A DNA stretch of 64,000 nt from Endozoicomonas sp. G2_2 (lineage in GTDB: Bacteria > Pseudomonadota > Gammaproteobacteria > Nevskiales > Salinisphaeraceae): NCBI RefSeq assembly GCF_017744135.1, contig NZ_JAGHQU010000007.1, forward strand, positions 62,001 through 126,000, in the 5' to 3' direction. Below the pieces are notes generated by a model. The model saw only the letters and a program-made list of their open reading frames with translations, was not told the DNA's origin and ran no database searches. Shown here one piece after another: positions 23,157 to 34,454 of this stretch (positions within the stretch are counted from its first letter, which is position 1; each line of letters begins with the position of its first letter). A program made the position numbers and the translations under genes.

Positions 23157-24130
23157 ATCACCCCGGCGCGCAGGAGATCCTGCATGTTGAGGGCCCCGAT
23201 GGGCCGGTTGTCCGCGTCGACCACCATCAGGGCGCCGCCACCGATACGATGCGTTTCGAGCAACCGTACCGCTTCGGCGGCGAGCATGTCCGCGGTCACG
23301 GTCTTGGGCGACCGCGTCATGAACTCGGCGATGGTCGCCTGTTTGATGTCGATGTCCCGATCCAGTGTGCGGCGCAGATCGCCGTCGGTAAACAGACCGG
23401 CGAGCCGGCCGTTGCCGTCGGTCACCCCGGTCATGCCCAGGCCCTTGCTCGTCATCTCCAGCAGGGCATCGCGCAGTGCGGCGTCGTCGTCGACCAGCGG
23501 CAGTGCATCGCCGGTATGCATGATGTCGGCGACGGTTACCAGCAGGCGGCGGCCGAGCGATCCGCCGGGATGCGAGCGGGCGAAGTCTTCGGCGGTGAAA
23601 TTCCGGGCTTCGAGCAGTGCGATCGCCAGCGCGTCGCCCATGGCCAGGCAGGCGGTGGTCGACGAGGTCGGTGCCAGTTCCAGCGGGCAGGCTTCCAGTT
23701 CCACGCCCACGTCCATATGCACGTCGGCACGCCGCGCGAGGGTGGACTCGGGCTTGCCGGTCATGGCGATCAGCGGCACGCCGAGGCGCTTGAGCAGCGG
23801 CAGGATGGTCAGGATCTCGCCGGTCTCGCCCGAGTTCGACAGCGCGAGCACGACATCCTGAGGCGTGATCATGCCCAGATCGCCGTGGCTGGCTTCGCCC
23901 GGATGCACGAAGAACGCCGGCGTGCCCGTGGAGGCGAGCGTGGCCGCGATCTTGCCGCCGATATGGCCGGACTTGCCCATGCCCGTGACCACCACGCGCC
24001 CTTCACATGCGAGCAGGCGCTCGGCGGCAGCGGCGAAGGTGTCGTCTATCCGGGTCTCGAGAGCGGCGACGGCCGCCGCTTCGATGCCGATCACGCGTTG
24101 GCCCGCGCGAATGATCTCGTGGCTGTTCAT
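23153..24130 (-). CDS. kdsD: Arabinose-5-phosphate isomerase KdsD
   Basis: Converts ribulose 5-phosphate to arabinose 5-phosphate, the first dedicated Kdo precursor. The 325 residues have a SIS domain (EGRVVVTGMGKSGHIGGKIAATLASTGTPAFFVHP, ALSNSGETGEI) and a C-terminal CBS pair (VADIMHTGDALPLV; EFMTRSPKTVTADMLAAEAVRLLETHRI). It is the first gene of the minus-strand run that continues to mgtE. A TAGAAT sits at 24142-24137 only 6 bp from the ATG, so if used it would give an almost leaderless message. Confidence 0.95.
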   Translation of the reverse strand: MNSHEIIRAGQRVIGIEAAAVAALETRIDDTFAAAAERLLACEGRVVVTGMGKSGHIGGKIAATLASTGTPAFFVHPGEASHGDLGMITPQDVVLALSNSGETGEILTILPLLKRLGVPLIAMTGKPESTLARRADVHMDVGVELEACPLELAPTSSTTACLAMGDALAIALLEARNFTAEDFARSHPGGSLGRRLLVTVADIMHTGDALPLVDDDAALRDALLEMTSKGLGMTGVTDGNGRLAGLFTDGDLRRTLDRDIDIKQATIAEFMTRSPKTVTADMLAAEAVRLLETHRIGGGALMVVDADNRPIGALNMQDLLRAGVI

Positions 24131-24240
24131 GGCTTCATTCTAGCCCAGCCGCAAGCCGCCAAGATATTGCTGCCACAGTCTTTGCGCCGAGCACGGTTGC
24201 GATGCGCGTGGTTGTCATATGCAGGTTTTGCGCCAGGCCG

Positions 24241-24246
24241 TATAAT
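24241..24246 (+). promoter_or_regulatory. -10 box upstream of the ABC exporter genes
   Basis: A perfect TATAAT 32 bp before the ATG. The best -35-like sequence, TTGTCA at 24212-24217, is too far away (23 bp), so recognition of the -35 may be weak or activator-dependent. Confidence 0.5.
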
Positions 24247-24277
24247 GCGCGCCCTTTTGATTATCGAGCGCGGCTGC

Positions 24278-25207
24278 ATGAGTGAACCGGCCATTGCCAT
24301 TCGGAACGTCGAAAAGCGCTATGCGAGCACGCATGCGCTCAAGGGCGTGTCGTTCGATATCCGGCGCGGTGAATACTTCGGCCTGCTGGGGCCGAACGGG
24401 GCCGGAAAATCGACCTTGATCAGCATCATCGCGGGTTTGACGCATGCCAGTGCCGGCAACGTCGCCGTGCTCGGGCACGACGTGCGTCGCGATTTTCGCC
24501 AGGCACGGCGGGCGCTCGGTGTGGTGCCGCAGGAACTGGTCTATGACCCGTTTTTCCCGGTGCGCGAGATGCTGCGCATCCAGGCCGGCTACTACGGCTG
24601 CGGTCGCGACCACTGGCCGTGGATCGACGAACTGCTCGAGCGTTTGGATCTGACCGACAAGGCCGAGGTGTCGATGCGCGCACTGTCCGGCGGCATGAAG
24701 CGGCGCGTGCTCATCGCGCAGGCGCTGGTGCACAAGCCCGATGTGGTCATCCTCGACGAGCCGACCGCGGGTGTGGACGTGGAGCTGCGGCGCACGCTCT
24801 GGCATTTCACCCGCGATCTGAATGACGCCGGGCATACGATCGTGTTGACCACGCACTATCTCGAAGAGGCCGAGGAGCTCTGCGACCGCATCGCGATTCT
24901 CGATCATGGCGAGTTGTCCGTGCTGGAAGACAAGCGCGCGCTGCTCAACCGTCACCCCTATCGATTCCTGTCGTTGGAGCTGTCCGGTAATGGCGGACCG
25001 CTGCCGGAATCGGTCGAGCGGCTGATCGAGGATCGCCATGAGGACACGCTGGAGCTCAAGCTGGAGCAGGGCCGCGATTTCATCGCCGACGTGATGGAGG
25101 CGATCCGCGGCGCAGGCTATCGCATCCAGGATGTACGTACGCGCGAGCCTTCGCTGGAGAACATCTTCGTCGAGCTCACCACCGATCACGACAAGGACGC
25201 GGCATGA
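24278..25207 (+). CDS. ABC-2 exporter ATPase (YadG-like)
   Basis: ATP-binding subunit of an ABC-2 type exporter. The 309 residues have Walker A GPNGAGKST, the Q-loop GVVPQELVYDPFFP, signature LSGGMKRRVLIAQAL, Walker B VVILDEPTAGVDVELR and the switch His in LTTHYLEEAEEL. A C-terminal accessory domain ends with REPSLENIFVELT, typical of the YadG/CcmA group. The substrate is unknown. It overlaps the permease gene by 4 bp. In many proteobacteria this pair stands between the mla lipid-transport genes and ibaG-murA; the mla genes are missing here. Confidence 0.9.
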   Translation: MSEPAIAIRNVEKRYASTHALKGVSFDIRRGEYFGLLGPNGAGKSTLISIIAGLTHASAGNVAVLGHDVRRDFRQARRALGVVPQELVYDPFFPVREMLRIQAGYYGCGRDHWPWIDELLERLDLTDKAEVSMRALSGGMKRRVLIAQALVHKPDVVILDEPTAGVDVELRRTLWHFTRDLNDAGHTIVLTTHYLEEAEELCDRIAILDHGELSVLEDKRALLNRHPYRFLSLELSGNGGPLPESVERLIEDRHEDTLELKLEQGRDFIADVMEAIRGAGYRIQDVRTREPSLENIFVELTTDHDKDAA

Positions 25208-25959
25208 ACTGGCAGGGTTGCTTCACGCTGTTCTTCAAGGAAATTCGGCGGTTCTACAGCGTGATACTGCAGACCGTCGGTGCGCCGGTCGTGACCGCAC
25301 TCTTATATATGGTGGTGTTCGGCCAGGTGCTGCAGGGGCAGACGATTCAGGGCGTGCCGTCGTCGGCATTTCTGGTGCCGGGGCTGATGATGATGAGCAT
25401 CATCCAGAACTCGTTCGCCAATACGTCGTCGAGCCTCACGCAGTCGAAGATCAACGGGAATCTGGTGTTTCTGCTGATGACGCCGCTGTCGGCCTTCGAG
25501 ATCTACCTGGCCTATATCAGCGCGTCGCTGGTGCGCGCGACGCTGGTAGCCGTCGTGCTCTATCTGGTCACGCAGTTGTTCGTCACCGTGCCCATCACGC
25601 ATCCGCTGCTGGTGCTCACGATGCTGGTGTTTGGCGGCGGCACGCTCGCGGTCATGGGGCTGATCGCCGGGATTCTGGCGAACAAGTTCGACCATCTGGC
25701 GGCGTTCCAGAATTTCTTCATCATGCCGCTGTCGTTTCTGTCGGGCGTGTTCTATTCGATCCACTCGCTGCCGGAGTTCTGGCAACACGCGTCGCGCTTC
25801 AATCCGGTCTTCTACATGATCGACGGCTTTCGTCAGGGATTCTTCGGTGTCGGCGACAGTGACCCGCTGCGCAGCGTGATCGTGGCGGGCGTGTTTTTCG
25901 TGCTCGTATCGTCGATCTGTATCACCATGCTCTCGCGCGGCTACAAGATCCGCGGCTGA
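25204..25959 (+). CDS. ABC-2 type exporter permease (YadH-like)
   Basis: Membrane subunit partnering the ATPase just upstream. The 251 residues show the ABC-2 permease plan: a cytoplasmic start, about six TM helices and the conserved motif near LSFLSGVFYSIHSLPEFWQHASRFNPVFYMIDGFRQGFFG. ATGA overlap with the ATPase gene implies coupled translation. The transported molecule cannot be told from sequence; envelope lipids or glycans would fit the neighbourhood. Confidence 0.9.
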   Translation: MNWQGCFTLFFKEIRRFYSVILQTVGAPVVTALLYMVVFGQVLQGQTIQGVPSSAFLVPGLMMMSIIQNSFANTSSSLTQSKINGNLVFLLMTPLSAFEIYLAYISASLVRATLVAVVLYLVTQLFVTVPITHPLLVLTMLVFGGGTLAVMGLIAGILANKFDHLAAFQNFFIMPLSFLSGVFYSIHSLPEFWQHASRFNPVFYMIDGFRQGFFGVGDSDPLRSVIVAGVFFVLVSSICITMLSRGYKIRG

Positions 25960-26038
25960 TCGCGCGGACTCCGTTTAACCGGGTTCGCAATGCGCGCTCG
26001 TGCTAGCATTTCGCGCCCGAATTCAATCAGTGACTATC

Positions 26039-28248
<2,210 letters not shown>

Positions 28249-28249
<1 letters not shown>

Positions 28250-29556
28250 TGCGGCGTCTCGCGACAGATCAGCCGGATTTCGAGGTCGCCTTCGCGGCCC
28301 TGATCGATCACGACACCCCGGCACAGGCCGAGATCGACAGCCGCGTCGCGGCGATCATCGCGGATGTACGCGCACGCGGCGATGCCGCACTGATCGAATA
28401 CACCCGCGAACTCGACGGCCATCCCGCCACGGACATGGCCGCGCTGGAGATCGACCCGGCACGCCTGCAGGCTGCTCTCGACGCGATGCCCGACGCGCCA
28501 CGCGCTGCGCTGGAGACGGCAGCCGCGCGTATCACGCGCTATGCCGAATCGCAGGCGATCGAAGCGCACAGCTTCGAGGACGAGTACGGCAACCGGCTCG
28601 GCCACGTCGTGCGCCCGATCGAGCGCGCCGGCATCTATGCGCCGGGCGGCAAGGCAGCCTATCCGTCGAGCGTGCTGATGAATGCGCTGCCCGCGCGAGC
28701 GGCCGGCGTGTCCGAGATCGTGATGATGTCGCCGGCGCCAAACGGCGAGGTCAACGACTGGGTGCTCGCCGCGGCCGCACTGGCCGGCGTGCATCGCTTC
28801 TTTACTATTGGCGGTGCGCAGGCCGTGGCCGGGCTGGCCTACGGCACCGAAACCGTGCCCCAGGTGGACAAGATCGTGGGGCCGGGCAATGCCTATGTCG
28901 CGGAAGCCAAGCGGCAGGTTTTTGGCCGGGTGGGCATCGAATCCGTCGCCGGGCCGTCCGAAGTGCTGATTCTTGCCGACGGCAGCGGCAATGCCGACTG
29001 GGCCGCGCTGGACCTGTTTGCCCAGGCCGAGCACGGCGAGGATTCGCGCGCGCTTCTCATCAGCCCGGATGCGGGGTTTCTCGATGCGGTCGACGCCGCG
29101 GTCGAGCGGCTGATCGCTGCCCAGCCGCGCGGCGACATCATCCGCGCCTCGCTGGCCAACCATGGTGCGCTGATTCACGTTGCGGACATGGCCGAGGCGG
29201 TCGCGCTGTCGAACCGGATCGCGCCGGAGCATCTCGAGCTGGCGGTCGATGCGCCCGAGGCTTTGATCGACGGTATCGTGCATGCCGGGGCGATATTCAT
29301 GGGGCATCGCACGCCGGAAGCGTTCGGAGACTACTGCGCGGGCCCGAACCATGTGCTGCCCACTGGTCGGACCGCCCGGTTCTCGTCCGCGCTGGGCATC
29401 TACGATTTCCAGAAGCGGCTGTCGGTGATCCACGCCAGCGAGCGCGGCGCGGCCGCGCTGGCACCGGTCGCGGCCGAGCTCGCGCGCGGCGAAGGCCTGT
29501 ATGCACATGCCGAATCCGCCGCGGTACGCGGTCGCATCACCGATACCGACGCCTGA
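28249..29556 (+). CDS. hisD: Histidinol dehydrogenase
   Basis: Zinc enzyme for the last two oxidations of histidine synthesis. The 435 residues carry [19 protein letters not shown], the catalytic and Zn-site stretch [22 protein letters not shown] and [20 protein letters not shown]. The ATG overlaps the hisG stop (TGATG). Where hisC often follows, the next genes are petABC, 130 bp on and behind their own promoter. Confidence 0.96.
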
Positions 29557-29581
29557 ATAGGGCGGCGGTACATATTGGCTA

Positions 29582-29590
29582 TGCTATACT
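29582..29590 (+). promoter_or_regulatory. Extended -10 promoter for petABC
   Basis: TGCTATACT: a TATACT hexamer at 29585-29590 preceded by the TG of an extended -10, about 97 bp before petA. No good -35 is seen at the usual distance, which is common for this promoter class. Confidence 0.5.
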
Positions 29591-29686
29591 TTTGCGACTC
29601 CTATCGGCGTCACGCCACGCCGTGGATCACGCACCCTTAAGAAAAATCGAACCGGCAATACTGCCCTGCTCGAAGAGGTTTTACGC

Positions 29687-30286
29687 ATGAGCAAAGAGGG
29701 GGTCGACGTCGGCAAGCGCCGATTTTTGACCACCGCCACCGCAGCCGTCGGTGGCGTGGGCGCGGCCTTTGTGGCCACACCGTTCGTCAAGTCCTGGATG
29801 CCGAGTGCGCGCGCCCGGGCCGCTGGCGCACCGGTAGAGGTCAACATCGCCGCTCTGGAAGAAGGCGCGCTCGTGAGCGTGACCTGGCGAGGCAAGCCCG
29901 TGTGGGTGGTGCGCCGCTCGCAGGACATGCTGGATACGCTGGAGCAGGTCAAGCCCGAGCTGGCGGATCCCGAATCGCAGACGGATCAGCAGCCCGAGTA
30001 CTGCCGCAACCCGCATCGCTCGATCGAGCCCGCGGTGCTCGTGATGGTGGGCATCTGCACACACCTGGGCTGTTCGCCGAAGTTCCGGCCCGATGCCGGT
30101 GGTGGTCAGCTGTCCTACAGCGGCTTCTTCTGCCCCTGCCATGGTTCCAAGTTCGATATCGCAGGCCGCGTCTATTCGGGCGTGCCCGCGCCGCTGAACA
30201 TGGTGGTGCCGCCGCATCGCTATGAGGGCGACGACCTTATAGTGGTGGGTGAGGATCCGAACCAAGGCGGCGAGGAGGCTGCGTAA
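29687..30286 (+). CDS. petA: Ubiquinol-cytochrome c reductase, Rieske iron-sulfur subunit
   Basis: Electron carrier of the cytochrome bc1 complex. The 199 residues show a twin-Arg-like KRRFLTTATAAVGGVGAAFVATPFV anchor, and the 2Fe-2S ligands in CTHLGC and CPCHGS, with the conserved Gly/Pro loop APAPLNMVVPP-like segment after them. It is first of petABC and petB follows directly with no gap. It points to aerobic respiration through cytochrome c. Confidence 0.96.
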   Translation: MSKEGVDVGKRRFLTTATAAVGGVGAAFVATPFVKSWMPSARARAAGAPVEVNIAALEEGALVSVTWRGKPVWVVRRSQDMLDTLEQVKPELADPESQTDQQPEYCRNPHRSIEPAVLVMVGICTHLGCSPKFRPDAGGGQLSYSGFFCPCHGSKFDIAGRVYSGVPAPLNMVVPPHRYEGDDLIVVGEDPNQGGEEAA

Positions 30287-31522
30287 ATGGCAAGCAGGTT
30301 CATGAACTGGGTCGATGCCCGCTTTCCGGCTACTCAGCTGTGGAACGAGCACATCGGCGAGTACTACGCCCCCAAGAATTTCAACGTCTGGTACTACTTC
30401 GGCTCGCTGGCGATGCTGGTGCTGGCCAACCAGCTGCTGACCGGTATCTGGCTTGCCATGTTCTACAAGCCGTCTGCCGCTGCGGCGTTCGGCTCGGTCG
30501 CCTACATCATGCGCGATGTGGAGTGGGGCTGGCTCATCCGCTACATGCATTCCACGGGTGCGTCGTTTTTCTTCATCGTCGTCTATCTGCACATGTTCCG
30601 TGCGCTGCTGTACGGCTCGTACCGCAAGCCGCGTGAACTGCTGTGGATCTTCGGCTGCCTGATCTTTTTGGCGCTGATGGCGGAAGCCTTCATGGGCTAC
30701 GTGCTGCCGTGGGGCAACATGTCCTACTGGGGCGCCCAGGTGATCATCTCGCTGTTCTCGGCCATTCCGGTGGTCGGCGAGCAGCTCACGACCTGGATTC
30801 GCGGCGACTTCGTGATTGGCGATGCGACGCTCAACCGGTTTTTCGCGCTGCACGTCGTGGCCCTGCCGTTCGTGCTGGTGGGACTGGTGATCGCGCACAT
30901 CATGGCGCTGCATCACGTCGGCTCGAACAACCCGGACGGCATCGAGATCAAGGCCAACAAGGGCAGCGACGGCCATCCGGTCGACGGCATTCCCTTCCAT
31001 CCGTACTACACGGTGAAGGATCTGTTCGGCGTGGGTGTGTTCCTGACGCTGTTCGCAGCGGTGATCTTCTTCGCGCCCGAATTCGGTGGCTTCTTCCTGG
31101 AACCGCCGAACTTCACCGAAGCCAATCCGTCGGTCACGCCAGAGCATATCGCCCCGGTGTGGTACTTCACGCCGTTCTACGCGATGTTGCGTGCGATCAA
31201 CTTCCAGCTGTTCGGTATCGACGCCAAGCTGCTGGGCGTGATCACCATGTTCGGCGCGGTGCTCATCCTGTTCGTGCTGCCCTGGCTGGATCGCAGCAAG
31301 GTCAAGTCGATCCGCTACAAGGGCATCATCTTCAAGGTGATGCTGGCGGCGCTGGTGGTGTCGTTCCTGATTCTGGGCTATATCGGCACGCAGGCGCCGA
31401 GCCCGCTGCTTACCACGATCGCGCAGATCTGTACCGCGATCTATTTCGCCTTCTTCCTGTTGATGCCGTTCTACAGCGTGCTCGACAGGACCAAGCCGGT
31501 TCCGGAAAGGGTGACGGGATGA
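30287..31522 (+). CDS. petB: Ubiquinol-cytochrome c reductase, cytochrome b
   Basis: Core quinol-oxidising subunit. The 411 residues have eight to nine TM helices. Two His pairs bind the hemes, in helix B (YMHSTGASFFFIVVYLHMFRA) and helix D (RFFALHVVALPFVLVGLVIAHIMALHHVG). The Qo-site PEWY motif is replaced by PVWY in IAPVWYFTPFY, so Glu is not at its usual place. It overlaps petC by 4 bp. Confidence 0.95.
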   Translation: MASRFMNWVDARFPATQLWNEHIGEYYAPKNFNVWYYFGSLAMLVLANQLLTGIWLAMFYKPSAAAAFGSVAYIMRDVEWGWLIRYMHSTGASFFFIVVYLHMFRALLYGSYRKPRELLWIFGCLIFLALMAEAFMGYVLPWGNMSYWGAQVIISLFSAIPVVGEQLTTWIRGDFVIGDATLNRFFALHVVALPFVLVGLVIAHIMALHHVGSNNPDGIEIKANKGSDGHPVDGIPFHPYYTVKDLFGVGVFLTLFAAVIFFAPEFGGFFLEPPNFTEANPSVTPEHIAPVWYFTPFYAMLRAINFQLFGIDAKLLGVITMFGAVLILFVLPWLDRSKVKSIRYKGIIFKVMLAALVVSFLILGYIGTQAPSPLLTTIAQICTAIYFAFFLLMPFYSVLDRTKPVPERVTG

Positions 31523-32268
31523 TGCGCCAGCTGTTCATTGCGCTGTTTCTGATGATGCCGCTGGCCGCCATGGCCGCGGGTGGCGAATCCGTTCCGTTCC
31601 ACCATGAAACCAATCTGGGCAACCAGGCTTCGCTCCAGCGCGGCGCCAAGATGTTCATGAACTACTGCTCGGGCTGTCATTCGCTGCAGTACATGCGTTA
31701 TCAGCGGATTTCCGAGGACCTGGAAATTCCCGAGGAGGTGATGGAGAACAATCTCATCCTGACCCGGGGCAAGATCCACGACACGATCCAGGGCACGATG
31801 TCCAAGGAAAAGGCGGCCGAGTGGTTCGGCAAGGCGCCGCCGGATCTGACGCTCACCGCGCGCGAGCGCGGCGCGGACTGGATCTACAGCTTCCTGCTCG
31901 GTTTCTATCTCGACGACTCGCGCCCCTCGGGCGTGAACAACGTGGTGATGAGCAATACCGCGATGCCGGCCGTACTGGCGCCGCTGCAGGGGTTCCAGGT
32001 GCTCAAGCATGAAGAGGAGGGCGAATCCGAGGGCGACGGGCATGGCGGTGGCCATGGCGAGCCGCAGTTCGAACTCGTCCAGGAAGGGCAGCTGAACCCG
32101 GCCGAATACCGAGCCGCGGCGGCCGACCTCACCAACTTCCTCGTCTACGTCGGCGAGCCCGTGAAGCTCGTGCGGTATTCGCTCGGCTTCAAGGTGATCG
32201 TGTTCCTGCTGTTGTTCACCGCACTCGCCTACATGCTCAAGAAGGAGTTCTGGCGCGATGTCCATTAG
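31519..32268 (+). CDS. petC: Ubiquinol-cytochrome c reductase, cytochrome c1
   Basis: Heme c subunit passing electrons to soluble or bound cytochrome c. The 249 residues have a signal peptide (LFIALFLMMPLAAMAAGG), the heme motif CSGCH, the axial-Met region MSNTAMP, a His/Gly/Glu-rich loop (EEEGESEGDGHGGGHGEP) and a C-terminal TM anchor (VIVFLLLFTALAYMLKKEFW). It starts with two Met codons; the first overlaps the petB stop. sspA follows 22 bp later. Confidence 0.94.
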   Translation: MMRQLFIALFLMMPLAAMAAGGESVPFHHETNLGNQASLQRGAKMFMNYCSGCHSLQYMRYQRISEDLEIPEEVMENNLILTRGKIHDTIQGTMSKEKAAEWFGKAPPDLTLTARERGADWIYSFLLGFYLDDSRPSGVNNVVMSNTAMPAVLAPLQGFQVLKHEEEGESEGDGHGGGHGEPQFELVQEGQLNPAEYRAAAADLTNFLVYVGEPVKLVRYSLGFKVIVFLLLFTALAYMLKKEFWRDVH

Positions 32269-32290
32269 AGGACCGCGCGCCGCATAGCCC

Positions 32291-32920
32291 ATGGCCAACC
32301 GTAGCGCCACGATCACGCTCTATTCGCGCCCGGCCTGTGTACACAGCCACCGGGTACGGCTCGTCATGGCTGAAAAGGGCGTGGCGAGCTACGAGGTCGT
32401 GGAACTGCGCGAGGACGAGGAAAGCGAGGATCTGCTCGAGCTCAATCCGTACAATACGGTGCCGACGCTGGTCGATCGCGATCTCGTGGTTTACGACCCG
32501 CGTATCATTCTCGAGTATATCGACGAGCGCTATCCGCATCCGCCGCTCATGCCGGTGGATCCGGTGCTGCGTGCGCAATACCGGCTCGCGATATTCCGAA
32601 TGGAGTCGGATCTGTACGCGCTGTGCGACGATCTCGAATCCACGCCGGCCGTCGCCCGCAAGGCCCGCGAGCGCATGACCGAACTGCTGACGCAGCTGGC
32701 GGCGGAGTTCTCGCCGCGGGAGTACATCGGCGAGGAATTCTCACTGGTGGATTGCACGCTGGCGCCGATTCTCTGGCGGCTCGATCACTACGGCGTGAAG
32801 CTGCCCGAGCGCCACGGCAAGCAGCTCAGTCGCTATGCGCAGCGGCTGTTTGCCCGCCCGGCATTCGCCGAGAGTCTGTCGGCGATCGAGGCCGACATGG
32901 GCCAGGGCGACGCCGGCTGA
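32291..32920 (+). CDS. sspA: Stringent starvation protein A
   Basis: RNA-polymerase-associated protein of glutathione-transferase fold that modulates stress-phase transcription. The 209 residues show the N-terminal thioredoxin-like part with SRPACVHSHRVRLVMAEKGV and LNPYNTVPTLVDRDLVVYDPRIILEYIDERYPHPPLMP, then an all-helical C-terminal part (SLVDCTLAPILWRLDHYGVKLP). It follows petC and precedes sspB by 30 bp, the normal petABC-sspAB order. Confidence 0.94.
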   Translation: MANRSATITLYSRPACVHSHRVRLVMAEKGVASYEVVELREDEESEDLLELNPYNTVPTLVDRDLVVYDPRIILEYIDERYPHPPLMPVDPVLRAQYRLAIFRMESDLYALCDDLESTPAVARKARERMTELLTQLAAEFSPREYIGEEFSLVDCTLAPILWRLDHYGVKLPERHGKQLSRYAQRLFARPAFAESLSAIEADMGQGDAG

Positions 32921-32950
32921 AGTGACTTCAGAGAGCAGAGGTTTTCCATC

Positions 32951-33376
32951 ATGGCCGAACTGACTTCCCGCCGGCCGTATCTCATCCGCGCCCTATACGA
33001 CTGGGTGCTGGACAATGACCTGACGCCGCATCTGCTCGTCGCCGCGGACGCCGAGGGCGTCGACGTGCCGCGCGAGTTCGTGACCGAGGACGGCAAGATC
33101 ACCGTCAACATAAGCCCCGGCGCCGTGCGCGGCCTGTCGCTGGATAACGAGCTGGTGAGCTTTTCTGCCCGCTTTTCGGGGCAAAGTTACAACGTCAGCC
33201 TGCCGCCGGGTGCCGTTCTCGCGCTCTATGCGCGGGAAAACGGCGAAGGCATGCTTTTCGGCGAGGTGGAGACGCCGCCGACGCCGCCCGAGGGTGGGCC
33301 GGGCGACACCGCCGACGGCGAGGGTGACGGCGGCGACGGGGCGAAAAAGCGCCCGCACCTGAAAGTCGTCAAGTAG
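32951..33376 (+). CDS. sspB: ClpXP adaptor SspB
   Basis: Binds ssrA-tagged peptides and hands them to ClpXP. The 141 residues have the substrate-binding domain (SRRPYLIRALYDWVLDNDLTPHLLVAA, VTEDGKITVNISPGAVRGL, FSARFSGQSYNVSLPPGAVLALYARENGEGM). A flexible Gly/Asp/Pro-rich linker then ends in the ClpX-binding tail KKRPHLKVVK. It converges on diaA, with 36 bp between the stops. Confidence 0.94.
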   Translation: MAELTSRRPYLIRALYDWVLDNDLTPHLLVAADAEGVDVPREFVTEDGKITVNISPGAVRGLSLDNELVSFSARFSGQSYNVSLPPGAVLALYARENGEGMLFGEVETPPTPPEGGPGDTADGEGDGGDGAKKRPHLKVVK

Positions 33377-33412
33377 CGGCGCTTTCTGCGCAGAACGGCT
33401 GTAATTTGCCCG

Positions 33413-34372
<960 letters not shown>

Positions 34373-34379
<7 letters not shown>

Positions 34380-34440
34380 ACAAATCCGCGCCGAGCACTG
34401 CCTGGATTTACTAGGAGCGACAAGACAAGGCGTATGAAAC
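34373..34440. repeat. Nested inverted repeats between lpoA and yraN
   Basis: GTTTCATAC at 34373-34381 is the complement of GTATGAAAC at 34432-34440. Inside them AAATCC at 34382-34387 complements GGATTT at 34404-34409. It may form a hairpin near the yraN start in the lpoA-yraN message. Function unknown. Confidence 0.4.
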
Positions 34441-34454
34441 AGCGACAGGCCGCC

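Noticed and set aside
24137-24142. TAGAAT as a kdsD promoter
   Set aside because: It is 6 bp from the ATG with no matching -35, so a normal leader would be impossible; left unannotated as a promoter.
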